Origin: Seriola aureovittata | Lineage: Eukaryota > Chordata > Actinopteri > Carangiformes > Carangidae | DNA: 64,000 nt | Direction: 5' to 3' | Assembly: GCF_021018895.1 (NCBI RefSeq) | Contig: NC_079385.1 | Span: 479,759 to 543,758 of the forward strand | Part shown: piece by piece, positions 60,101 to 64,000 of the stretch | Numbering within the stretch: position 1 is the stretch's first letter | How the letters are laid out: each line of letters starts with the position of its first letter | Position numbers and translations under genes: made by a program | Notes under the pieces: model-generated | Told to the model about the DNA's origin: nothing | Databases searched by the model: none | The model's input: only the letters and a program-made list of their open reading frames with translations

Positions 60101-60603
60101 CCAAACTCTGGTAACCTCTGTCCTCAAATCCTGGATCAGCACCTCAGTGCTTAGCAGCAAAGTAAGGAATACACCACATGCACATAAGAAGACAAGGGCA
60201 ACCTCTACTGGAGCTTTAAAACCCCATTGGTTTGCTCCAAGGCAAGAATCAAAGGTGAATTGATGCCTTATGTGTCTTATTTTGCTCTTAGCCCTGGATT
60301 CTAATTATAATTATTTAGCTGTTGTTGCTCTGTTTTAGTTTTTATTTTTGAAATCATGTCTGCATCTATATTATCTGTCTTGATTAAATGATTTGCCTAC
60401 GTGGAGATACAGTCTTCACTTCCATCAAGAACTGTTGACGGCCACTGTGGACTGTATAAATGTGTGTGTGTGGCTGAGTTTCTGACCTGTAGTCTTTGAT
60501 GTGATCATAGCTCCAAATGATATCAGCCTCCTCCTCTTCCTCCGTCAGCTGGAACTGTGGGTGTGTCAGGTTGTTTGTTACCTGTGACATTTGAGAGTAA
60601 ACC
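42418..60603 (-). CDS. ttll12: TTLL12, tubulin-tyrosine-ligase-like 12, C-terminal exons
   Basis: Eight exons encode the TTL domain in order: 60,487-60,603; 48,270-48,464; 47,947-48,058; 46,579-46,730; 45,546-45,627; 45,393-45,461; 44,926-45,064; 42,418-42,569. All have AG acceptors and GT donors, and the codon phases join at each junction. Key stretches are [18 protein letters not shown] (ATP-grasp core), GMVKFDIRY, and [13 protein letters not shown] near the end. About 340 residues match the C-terminal half of human TTLL12 (644 aa). The N-terminal half would lie beyond 64 kb. TTLL12 is an atypical TTL family member with a SET-like part and no firm ligase activity; it has been linked to histone and tubulin modification and to damping RIG-I-type signalling. 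Introns hold a BEL element, LINEs, a Tc1-like MITE and long microsatellites. Confidence 0.93.
42681..42788. repeat. (TG)n - G33 - (TG)n compound repeat
   Basis: TG units flank an uninterrupted run of 33 G (42,704-42,736) in the last TTLL12 intron. It is G-quadruplex-prone, and the run length may be a sequencing artefact. Confidence 0.9.
43335..43890 (+). mobile_element. L2/Rex-type LINE RT fragment, degenerate
   Basis: Broken frames read [43 protein letters not shown] and LPSLARC, the order of a fish non-LTR RT and its C-terminal block. A large internal deletion removes the YADD region. It lies in a TTLL12 intron, antisense. Confidence 0.7.
44926..45064 (-). CDS. ttll12: TTLL12 penultimate coding exon
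   Basis: Encodes [18 protein letters not shown], then [17 protein letters not shown]. The donor is ATG|GTGAGC and the acceptor is CTATAG. The exon is 139 bp, ending with one base of the next codon. Confidence 0.92.
45393..45461 (-). CDS. ttll12: TTLL12 coding exon (69 bp)
   Basis: Encodes 23 whole codons, [19 protein letters not shown] then KEVE. The donor is GAG|GTAAGT and the acceptor is TTCTAG. It starts and ends in phase 0. Confidence 0.92.
45546..45627 (-). CDS. ttll12: TTLL12 coding exon (82 bp)
   Basis: Encodes [20 protein letters not shown], then EGVELKQ. The donor is CAG|GTATGT and the acceptor is ATCTAG. The first base completes an Arg codon begun in the previous exon. Confidence 0.92.
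45760..45920. repeat. Fragment of a dispersed fish repeat
   Basis: TTGATGGATTGCCATAAAAT followed by TGGCTCCCAGGGGATAAATC resembles a sequence found many times in fish genomes. The boundaries and class are uncertain. Confidence 0.4.
46251..46415. mobile_element. Tc1/mariner-like MITE
   Basis: The inverted ends are TATACACCGATCAGCCACAA at the left and TTGTGGCTCCTTGGTGTATA at the right, with ACATTAAA continuing inward. It is 165 bp long, bounded by TATA, and without coding. It lies in a TTLL12 intron. Confidence 0.7.
46579..46730 (-). CDS. ttll12: TTLL12 coding exon (152 bp)
   Basis: Encodes [20 protein letters not shown], then [16 protein letters not shown] and VFWLRFAN. The donor is CAG|GTACAA and the acceptor is TCCCAG. 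It starts in phase 0. Confidence 0.93.
46740..47380. other. TTLL12 intron stretch
   Basis: A CA/GA-rich degenerate tract (about 46,740-46,850) and unassigned sequence. Confidence 0.4.
47385..47575. repeat. Dispersed repeat with DR1-type nuclear-receptor motifs
   Basis: Two similar units each contain TTGACCTTTGACC (47,388-47,400 and 47,518-47,530). The second is preceded by a further TGACC half-site. Units of this kind are common in fish genomes. The reverse complement reads GGTCAAAGGTCA, the direct-repeat-1 consensus. Function is not implied. Confidence 0.5.
47629..47679. repeat. (TA)n microsatellite
   Basis: Nearly pure TA repeats. Confidence 0.95.
47947..48058 (-). CDS. ttll12: TTLL12 coding exon (112 bp), ATP-grasp core
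   Basis: Encodes [20 protein letters not shown], then [17 protein letters not shown]. This is the most conserved stretch of the TTL fold. The donor is AAAG|GTACTG. The acceptor TTTCAG directly abuts a long (TG)n tract. The length is not a multiple of three, so skipping would shift the frame. Confidence 0.94.
48059..48173 (-). promoter_or_regulatory. 3' splice site with (TG)n instead of a polypyrimidine tract
   Basis: On the TTLL12 sense strand about 105 bases of GT repeats, with some GTGC units, lead into GTGTTTCAG. Only three T and one C separate the repeat from the AG. This resembles the (TG)m(T)n arrangement before CFTR exon 9, where long UG tracts bind TDP-43 and favour skipping. Confidence 0.75.
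48270..48464 (-). CDS. ttll12: TTLL12 coding exon (195 bp)
   Basis: Encodes [20 protein letters not shown], then [13 protein letters not shown], and [18 protein letters not shown]. The donor is CAACG|GTTGGA and the acceptor is TGACAG. Confidence 0.93.
48871..49386 (+). other. Unassigned charged ORF in TTLL12 intron
   Basis: A plus-strand frame is open from about 48,865 to the TGA at 49,384-49,386, without a clear ATG near its start. It reads [20 protein letters not shown], then an acidic Lys/Glu/Ser-rich part, and contains a tandem 20-bp duplication (49,269-49,308). It may be a retroelement remnant such as Gag or Env edge sequence, but no family was recognised. Confidence 0.3.
49440..49577 (+). 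mobile_element. L2-like LINE, part left of the BEL insertion
   Basis: Sequence just left of the BEL element reads in the same direction as the L2 ORF1 region resuming at 56,999. One frame reads [12 protein letters not shown] before a stop. Joining across the target duplication is the inferred pre-insertion state. Confidence 0.4.
49583..49956 (+). repeat. BEL 5' LTR
   Basis: 374 bp, TGTAGGAGCC to CCACTATA, with internal (AC)n near 49,682 two bases shorter than in the 3' LTR. No classical TGG-starting primer-binding site follows immediately. Confidence 0.95.
49957..50416 (+). other. BEL 5' leader
   Basis: 460 bases of fairly CpG-rich leader between the LTR and the first ORF. The expected primer-binding site should lie at its left end (CTTTCAGTCAAAAATCTG), but I recognise no tRNA match. 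Confidence 0.6.
50417..54991 (+). CDS. BEL/Pao Gag-Pro-RT-RNaseH polyprotein (ORF1)
   Basis: 1,524 codons without interruption. Residues 185-245 form a Lys/Glu/Gln-rich coiled coil. A Gag domain of the DUF1759 type starts near 383 ([20 protein letters not shown]). Cysteine-rich knuckles run from 624 to 690 ([27 protein letters not shown]). The protease near 738 has [10 protein letters not shown]. In [11 protein letters not shown] lies near 1,031, [10 protein letters not shown] near 1,076 and the catalytic YVDD near 1,156. RNase H begins near 1,335 with [11 protein letters not shown] and has FWTDSTSVL near 1,409. In other BEL elements the chain runs on into integrase; here it stops at a TGA (54,989-54,991) overlapped by the next ATG. 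Confidence 0.96.
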   Translation: MDMEQCVADTDITSAVSAPAVGKQDTVAECETQGKRVVKLTAKALADRLDRLQNGRKSKLNKASNLRKTIQGLMQNGNGSEVQNALDGFIELCDDIKCVHDSIMSLLPQDEKERHETWFKAKMMFNDEFIANTQEWVLKNEKCVPENEGNYENGDCGDEINPDDSVSNVGKHSNKSYISNKSSTTSSAQIKAAAERAALVARMAALKEQHALEEQEQQIRRRKEQLKLETELAASTAKLAVLQASDGRSSRASNGMNSYFEREKRKLKPPNSLNPTVKEYEPVASKSQQKDWSLPQHKQPSMDVNPKPTQIHDSSAIKQDADAYDEKHGKTSQGLQAATTTALENRQHANLRGDEITSGDVIAIMHKQNEITATLVHQQRLLSLPTRDIPVFEGDPLQYKAFIKAFEQGVEDKASGADCLYYLEQFTRGQPKELVRSCQHMAPERGYIVAKGLLKEHYGNDYKISAAYTEKVLAWPTIKSEDVKALQAYALFLRGCCNLMEELHYMYELDLPTNMRLIISKLPFELRVRWRTKAHEIIEASRDRAHFLDVVLFLEKHVVILSDPIFGDLEVVTPKSVGLNPTNKLKLQSRSGAKGSSFATTVAPMYSVENKVTQNDFKKQESQNCHCCSRAHPLEKCQQFKGKKHRDKINFLKEKGICFGCLCTGHFSRTCNKRMICEVCEQQHPTVLHIKKADVELEPSTLPQTCGHTGAGKDRCILSIVPVKVKSTKGSEVIQTYAFLDPGSSATFCSEDLMQKLNITGKRTHFLLKTMGQEKVVPAHSLLGLEVSGLEENNFYLLPEVLTQKKMPVTVDNIATAADVKRWPHLSKVHIPSINANVDMLIGTNAPKLLEPWEIVNSFGDSPYAIRTVLGWVINGPLTGSGNGSSLDMELSSVVVNRISVSNLEIMLKNQYMHDFNEKTSEDKEMSREDLKFLEVMESSAELQNERYTLKLPLKKPDVLLPNNFAVAKQRILGLRKRFVSNPTLHKEYSSFLNGVIDKGYAEQAPQQHLQSGKIWYIPHHSVYHPRKGSLRVVFDCGATFKGASLNGELLQGPNLTSSLLGVLTRFRQEPVAVMGDIQAMFHQVKVAEQDRDFLRFLWWPQGDMSRELQDYRMTVHLFGAVSSPSCASYALRRTADDNKSDFSAETVQAVKQNFYVDDCLMSLGSEKEAIQIIKDLSALCKRGGFILEKWISNSRAVLQTIAEEQRAKDLKELNLDRDNLPMERALGLLWCVESDSFKFKLEVKQQSLTRRGMLSTASSVYDPLGMLAPVTLSAKIMQQELCRRSCGWDDVMPPDIESQWKRWLADLELLASFRVDRCIKPQDFGAPIHRQLHHFADASKDGYGTVTYIRLQNSKGTAHVAFLLGKARVTPLKSVTIPRLELTAAVLAARMDVMLKSELQLHFDESVFWTDSTSVLKYINNEDKRFHTFVANRITAIREVSSPSQWRHVGSKDNPADAASRGVKVSDFLQNHSWLEGPKFLWKSEKDWPANYGGDVQVDADDPEVKRDALVNVVGNGSLTANL
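54988..56502 (+). CDS. BEL/Pao integrase (ORF2)
   Basis: 504 codons starting at an ATG that overlaps the ORF1 stop (ATGA), in the -1 frame relative to it. [20 protein letters not shown] is the usual link between RNase H and integrase in BEL polyproteins, so the split falls in a linker. An HHCC-type zinc domain spans about 125-185 (HQLLGHSGR ... CSFC). The catalytic triad is D in GVDYFGPV, D in RSDNGTNF, and E in [10 protein letters not shown]-terminal DUF5641-like domain follows (PNHLLLLKG ... [11 protein letters not shown]). The upstream part of this frame is open only from 54,967, so a translated link would need reinitiation or a shift within about 25 bases. All integrase residues appear intact. 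Confidence 0.95.
   Translation: MSYFSDWKNLKVSVAWFLRLKGILLERSRSRKGLEACVNTQVKRSKTAIKHRNILMPNDLVEAELAIIRYCQQQRFKDEISSLLSERRTVSRQSSIYKLDPILEDGLLRVGGRLSKGAMPLEVKHPLILSKEQHISMLILKDIHQLLGHSGRNHTLSALRRKFWITSANSAVRKIISKCSFCRRFNGRAMEQKMADLPKERISPDLPPFTNVGVDYFGPVEVRKGRTTYKRYGVIFTCLASRAVHLEVANSLETDACINALRRFISRRGQVVHIRSDNGTNFVGAERELREALAALNHEQIQGALMPAGIEWSFNPPAGSHHGGVWERMIRIARRVLKSVLHQQMLDDDGLHTVMCEVEAILNDRPITKLSDDPNDLEPLTPNHLLLLKGKPALPPGLFDPSDMYVKRRWKQVQYISNLFWKRWVREYLPLLQERQKWNQRKRSLVPGDVVVIMDSSAPRGSWPLGKVLEVFPDKRGLVRSVKLQTKSNIIERPVTKLCLIQEG
56503..56617 (+). other. BEL 3' untranslated stretch
   Basis: Short AT-rich segment between integrase and the 3' LTR. The purine-rich AATTAGGGGCCGG immediately before the LTR is the best polypurine-tract candidate, though it is atypical. 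Confidence 0.5.
56618..56993 (+). repeat. BEL 3' LTR
   Basis: 376 bp, matching the 5' LTR except for a two-base AC expansion. It is followed by the TCCTC target duplication. Confidence 0.95.
56999..58250 (+). mobile_element. L2-type LINE: ORF1 esterase-like part and ORF2 endonuclease, broken
   Basis: 57,309-57,734 carries [12 protein letters not shown] and [13 protein letters not shown], resembling the SGNH-hydrolase/esterase-like ORF1 of vertebrate L2/CR1 LINEs. 57,888-58,250 carries [18 protein letters not shown] and VGISDHL, the apurinic-endonuclease motifs at the ORF2 start. Frames are broken, and the RT is missing after 58,250. Confidence 0.75.
58251..59150. other. TTLL12 intron, unassigned
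   Basis: Contains a GC-rich block (58,300-58,620) with a minus-strand 112-codon frame that I do not recognise, then AT-rich sequence. Confidence 0.35.
59154..60067. mobile_element. Candidate Harbinger-like non-autonomous element
   Basis: The left edge GGGCCCTATTCCATCAAAGC and the reverse complement of the right edge (GGGGGGTATTTCATAAACGT) are imperfect inverted ends. No transposase is present. It contains a nested tRNA-like SINE. The ends are approximate. Confidence 0.45.
59540..59650 (-). mobile_element. tRNA-like SINE fragment
   Basis: On the minus strand, a box A-like ATAGCTCACCCAGCAGAGCG and a box B-like GGGGTTCAAGTCTGACCCG are spaced as in a tRNA with extra bases between. An AATAAAGGCACTAAAT tail follows. 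It is probably a SINE head rather than a functional tRNA gene. Confidence 0.5.
60487..60603 (-). CDS. ttll12: TTLL12 coding exon (117 bp), furthest 5' seen
   Basis: Encodes [20 protein letters not shown], then an acidic EEEEEADI and WSYDHIKDY. It corresponds to about residue 300 of human TTLL12. The donor is TACAG|GTCAGA and the acceptor is TTCCAG. Its end phase joins the exon at 48,464 across an intron of about 12 kb that carries the BEL insertion. Confidence 0.92.
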
Positions 60604-60716
60604 CTGGAAACAATAAGACAACAGTCATGTGGAGAGCAAGTGCTAACTCTGACATGTTCTTCCATGCTTACATTACATTTATAACTCATTTTAGATAACC
60701 GTTATCATATAAACAC

Positions 60717-60793
60717 ACGTGTGTGTGTGTGTGTGTGTGTGTGTGCATGTATATATATATACATACATACACACACACACATATATATATATA
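60717..60793. repeat. Compound (GT)n(AT)n(AC)n repeat
   Basis: GT, then AT, ACAT, AC and AT tracts in succession. Confidence 0.9.
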
Positions 60794-61239
60794 CTGAATG
60801 CAGGTGGAAATGTGACGCTGACTTGCATTGATTGTTTGTTTGGAGGTCTAGTGATAATCACTTATTAATGGGGACCTATACTGTAGCTCTTACCTATCTG
60901 TCCTTGTTAAACTCAGATCCTTGAGATGCATATTGTATTTAACTGTCTCCTTTTTATAGATATATTCTTAATTTTTATTTATTTTTTTCTTAATTAATAC
61001 ATGGTCTGATTTACAAGTGTCTCTTACGCTGATGACAGCTTATAGCTGTGTTGTAGTAAATTTTCACTAAAATATACTATGCATTATGCATTATAAATAT
61101 ACTGAATGTTAAACATATATATCCAATGTAACAGCTATATTCACAACTGAGGTCAGATTTGTATGTGAACCAGCCTTTGCTGAAGTAGTATTGTTATAGA
61201 ATCGAACCTGGAGGGAATAAAGTAAAAAAAAAAAAATGG

Positions 61240-61700
61240 TCTGAAGGGGTCTGGGAGCAATGGCGTTTGAGTAGCAGCCGTAGCGAGGCCCAGGTTGAGG
61301 ATAGATAGGAGGTTTCTGGACACCTGGCCCCACTACTATACCCTGACATGCCTGGTTTGGGGAAATTTCACGCGAGGCGGCGTTGATAAGATGCTTTAGA
61401 AAATAGGTAGAGAGGCCACCTAAGGAGGAATAATCTAACTATATATGATGGTGCACAGGCACAGTTCAGACCTGGATCTGATCTCGCTTTTCTTCTTGTG
61501 AAAGAATAAATTCAATTTCATTGGACTCTGATCATCTCCGGTGACTTATTTTTTAAAATCTTTTTTGACTCCAACAAAAGTGCAGCTTTGTTGAAAGTTA
61601 AGTGTTGCTGAAGAGGTCTAGAATTGGACTCTGGCCCGGACGTGGACTTTTTTCTCCAACATAAATTGGCAAGCCAGCCAGGAGAGACAGAGGCCTGTGG
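61240..61700 (+). mobile_element. Possible LTR and leader fragment
   Basis: GAAAGAATAAATTCAATTTC (about 61,500) followed by a TCTCCAACATAAATTGGCAA boundary (about 61,655-61,674) resembles the R-U5 end and primer-site region of an LTR element. The start is undefined and no gag follows. Confidence 0.35.
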
Positions 61701-61719
61701 ACCCCTGCCCAAGAGCATT

Positions 61720-62590
61720 CTTACTTGGATGAGCCAGATAGTTACATGAGGATTATGTTCTTTGATTTCTCAAGTGCATTTTACACCATCCTGTCATGTC
61801 CTCTGCCCCTGCTCCCTAGTTGTGTGTTCAAGTCTGATTACAGATGGGAGACTGCTGTGCTGGAGTCGGGGCCTCTCAGCTGTTGCTCATCTGGCCATCA
61901 ACCCACACTACATAAGATCTTGGGCCACAGTCAGTCAGCGCTGGATTATAGACACTGCTACCTCTTAGTGACGTCGTCAGCTCTCATCTTTGTCAGTACT
62001 CTAGCTTGTAGTCCTAGCCCTGCAAAACTTAACCTGTTCTCTTTTCTGCACTCCAGCTACACCCTCCGCCCTGACTCCAGCCTGCATCTCCAGCCAGAGC
62101 TCATTCTCCGCCAGCCTGCCCATCTGCCTTAATCTGCCAGCACCAGCCTCCCTGCCATACCATCCCACAATAAACACTCTTGTTACCTGACCTCCGCCTC
62201 TGCCTCCTTCCCTGCTCCTGAGTCCATCTACCCGGCCTTGACACATCCAATCCCCCATTCTTAAAGACAAGCTGGAAGGGATGGGGGTGGATCCCTGTTA
62301 CATATCTTGGATTGTGGATTACCTTACAAGACGACAACAGTACGTCAGGCTGGGTAACTGTGTCTCATGGACAGTGATGAGCAGCGCTGGGGGCTCCACA
62401 GGGGACTGTTCTGGCTCTGTTCCTGTTCACCTTGTATACGGCAGACTTTAAATACAACTGTGAGTCTTGCCACATCCAGAAATACTCGGATGACACAGCT
62501 ATTGTGGCGCGTATCAGGAATGGGCGGGAATAGGAGTACAGGGATCTGAAGATGGCCTTCAGTGAATGGAGTGACAAGAATTGACTCTGG
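61720..62590 (+). mobile_element. LINE RT fragment split by an inserted sequence
   Basis: The first part (61,724-61,800) reads DEPDSYMRIMFFDFSSAFYT. The RT resumes at about 62,260 with DYLTRRQQYVRLGNCVS and a QKYSDDT-like region near 62,480 (IQKYSDDTAIV). Between them about 460 bp is foreign, rich in CCTCC and carrying an AATAAACACTCTTGTTACCT polyadenylation-type segment. Frames are broken throughout. Confidence 0.65.
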
Positions 62591-63190
62591 GGTGTCGTGT
62601 GGCGTAGTGGTCTAAGCAGGCTCTGCAATTTTTTCAAACTTTAAAACTGGTGAAAGTTGATTGTTTGCGAAAGTGAGTGCCTTGTTCATGGAGTGTTCCT
62701 GATTTATGCTGGTCCTGAGGATGTGGTACTGATTTTTGAATGAAGCATTCCTTGCGTGGGAAATTGATGTCAGTCAGTTAGATCAAATTTTAAAAACTGG
62801 TGAGAGTTGGTTATTTGCGAATGTGAGTGTCCTCGTTTGTGGAGTGTTCTTAATTTATTCCTTGCATGAGTAATTGATGTCAGCCAGTTAACAATTTTCA
62901 ATAAAATCAAATAGGACAAATGTAACAAAAAATTTAATGGTCACCTTTCTGTTTGCCATCAGCCTTGACTGAGGTTAAATGACAGCATGTAGGTGCTGAA
63001 CAGAGCCTGTTCAATCTCTTAATTTTTTATTTTAATTTTCTTGTGGCATCGCAAAAATAACTAACTGGGGAAAAAAAAAATTACTTAAAACTTTATTAGC
63101 CATTATTATCAGCTTCATTCCGAGAGAGAACTCACAAGCTTAAGGACAAGAGGTTATTTGAAGAGGAAACCGCCCAGCGCAACCACACTA
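62591..63190. other. Unassigned stretch
   Basis: Two partly similar segments occur (AAAACTGGTGA-AGTTG near 62,643 and 62,800, each followed by TTGATGTCAG). This is an imperfect tandem duplication. Nothing else is recognised. Confidence 0.4.
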
Positions 63191-63233
63191 CAGCAACACC
63201 ACTGACGACCTTAGGGCACACACATACACCGTA

Positions 63234-63412
63234 GGGTAGGGAATCTGTGTAGGGACCTCTCCCCGGGCCGACCAGGTGTTCAGGCTCGGTGAAGGCCTCA
63301 TAACTGTTAGGTTTCTTCTGGTTAGGGGTATAATTCCTGATAGGGTTGTTAAGACGGAGGTACAGGGGCAGGTCTGTGGGCTGGCAGGAGTACTCCCCCA
63401 CCAGCGGAGGCT
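63234..63412 (-). other. Unrecognised exon-like coding segment
   Basis: On the minus strand an open, GC-rich, codon-like segment reads PPLVGEYSCQPTDLPLYLRL, then NNPIRNYTPNQKKPNSYEAF and GPGRGPYTDSLPYG. It ends at a donor-like CTACG|GTGTATG. A weak acceptor-like GTCAAG precedes it. The family is not recognised. It does not match TTLL12. Confidence 0.35.
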
Positions 63413-63439
63413 TGACGGAGGCAGAGGTTTTGGTTTTGG

Positions 63440-64000
63440 TACAAAAAGACCCCTTACAATACTCCCATTTTTCCAATTAAGAAAGCACACTCTAATGATT
63501 ATCGATTAGTGAATGACCTTAGAGCTATCAATTCCATTTTTGATGCTGAGACAATTGTGGTTCCAGACCCCCATACGCTGCTCTCAAACATTCCACCTGA
63601 TCCACACTGGTATACAGTCACTGATTTATGTTCAGCCTTTTTCAGTGTGCCACTACATCCAGACTCACAACACCAGTTTGCATTCACTTATCAAGGACAG
63701 CAATACACATACACACGCCTAGCACAGGGCTATGTAGAAAGCCCATCAATTTTTAACAGAATGCTGGATCAAGATCTGCAACACTTAAACATTCCAAGTA
63801 CTGTAATCCAATATGTGGATGATTTGTTAATTTGTAATCCGAATAAACAACAGTGTGAAAAGGACTCAATTGCAGTGCTAACAACGCTAGCAAAGGAGGA
63901 CATAAAGTCAGCAAAGAGAAACTTAAATTTTGTCAAAAACAAGTTGAATATCTGGGCAGAACACTGTGTGGAAATAAGAATTGAATTGCTCCATCACAGT
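63440..64000 (+). pseudogene. pol: ERV reverse transcriptase fragment, frameshifted, runs off the edge
   Basis: The frame is open from 63,440 with NTPIFPIKKAHSNDYRLVND near the start, then VTDLCSAFFSVPLH, AQGYVESPSIFNRML and the catalytic YVDDLL near 63,808. This is a gamma/epsilon-like retroviral RT (fingers, palm and active site). A one-base frame change near 63,898 breaks it, and the window ends within the domain. It starts abruptly next to non-viral sequence, without the preceding protease. It could be from the same family as the gag-pro copy at 38-40 kb, which lacks RT. Confidence 0.85.

Noticed and set aside
63132..63476. Minus-strand segment near 63.3 kb as an upstream TTLL12 exon
   Set aside because: The predicted residues do not match any part of TTLL12 N-terminal to the exon at 60,487-60,603.
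1..64000. CRISPR arrays, operons or phage-defence systems
   Set aside because: All genes are spliced vertebrate genes and the repeats are eukaryotic transposons and microsatellites; no spaced short direct repeats were seen.

Overview
The window is vertebrate nuclear DNA, almost certainly from a percomorph-type teleost. The evidence is spliced genes with GT-AG introns, dense microsatellites, fish L2-type LINEs, tRNA-derived SINEs, several hAT-type DNA transposons, an endogenous retrovirus (ERV) and a BEL/Pao LTR retrotransposon. There are no prokaryotic features. The calls rest on reading the sequence and on remembered protein families; no search was run.

Three host genes are visible, all on the minus strand. 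(1) The first coding exon of a DENND5B-like gene (12,893-13,001) sits beside a CpG-rich promoter region. The rest of that gene would lie left of the window, so 1-12,892 is read as its repeat-filled first intron. (2) A single 5.15-kb coding exon (15,809-20,962, 1,717 codons) encodes a largely disordered protein with SUMO-interacting-type motifs. I assign it to RESF1/KIAA1551 because of its architecture, weak similarity, and the conserved DENND5B-RESF1 neighbourhood known from human 12p11. A splice acceptor lies just upstream, and a candidate non-coding first exon with a promoter lies at about 33.86-34.23 kb. (3) The eight 3'-terminal coding exons of TTLL12 lie between 42,418 and 60,603. Their reading phases fit at every junction, and the 5' half of the gene would lie beyond 64 kb.

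Mobile DNA makes up most of the rest. DENND5B intron 1 holds a hAT element with a perfect 8-bp target duplication (3,660-4,460) and an L2 LINE (9.43-12.33 kb). The RESF1 5' intron holds a near full-length but broken hAT element (24,088-26,955, 8-bp duplication), other LINE, SINE and hAT fragments, and a low-copy repeat family shared with the DENND5B intron. Between RESF1 and TTLL12 lies an ERV: a solo LTR with 5-bp duplication, then a second LTR, a tRNA-Tyr-like primer site, an intact gag and a protease. Inverted LTR-like repeats flank it. TTLL12 introns contain a complete BEL/Pao element with practically identical LTRs and intact ORFs, inserted in an L2 copy in antisense orientation. They also carry a 33-G tract and a (TG)n tract directly against one 3' splice site. 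A second ERV fragment (reverse transcriptase) runs off the right edge.

I saw no undescribed multi-gene system. The best leads are the split ATGA-overlap coding arrangement of the young BEL element, the (UG)n 3' splice site in TTLL12, and the teleost RESF1, a candidate retroelement silencer surrounded by retroelements.
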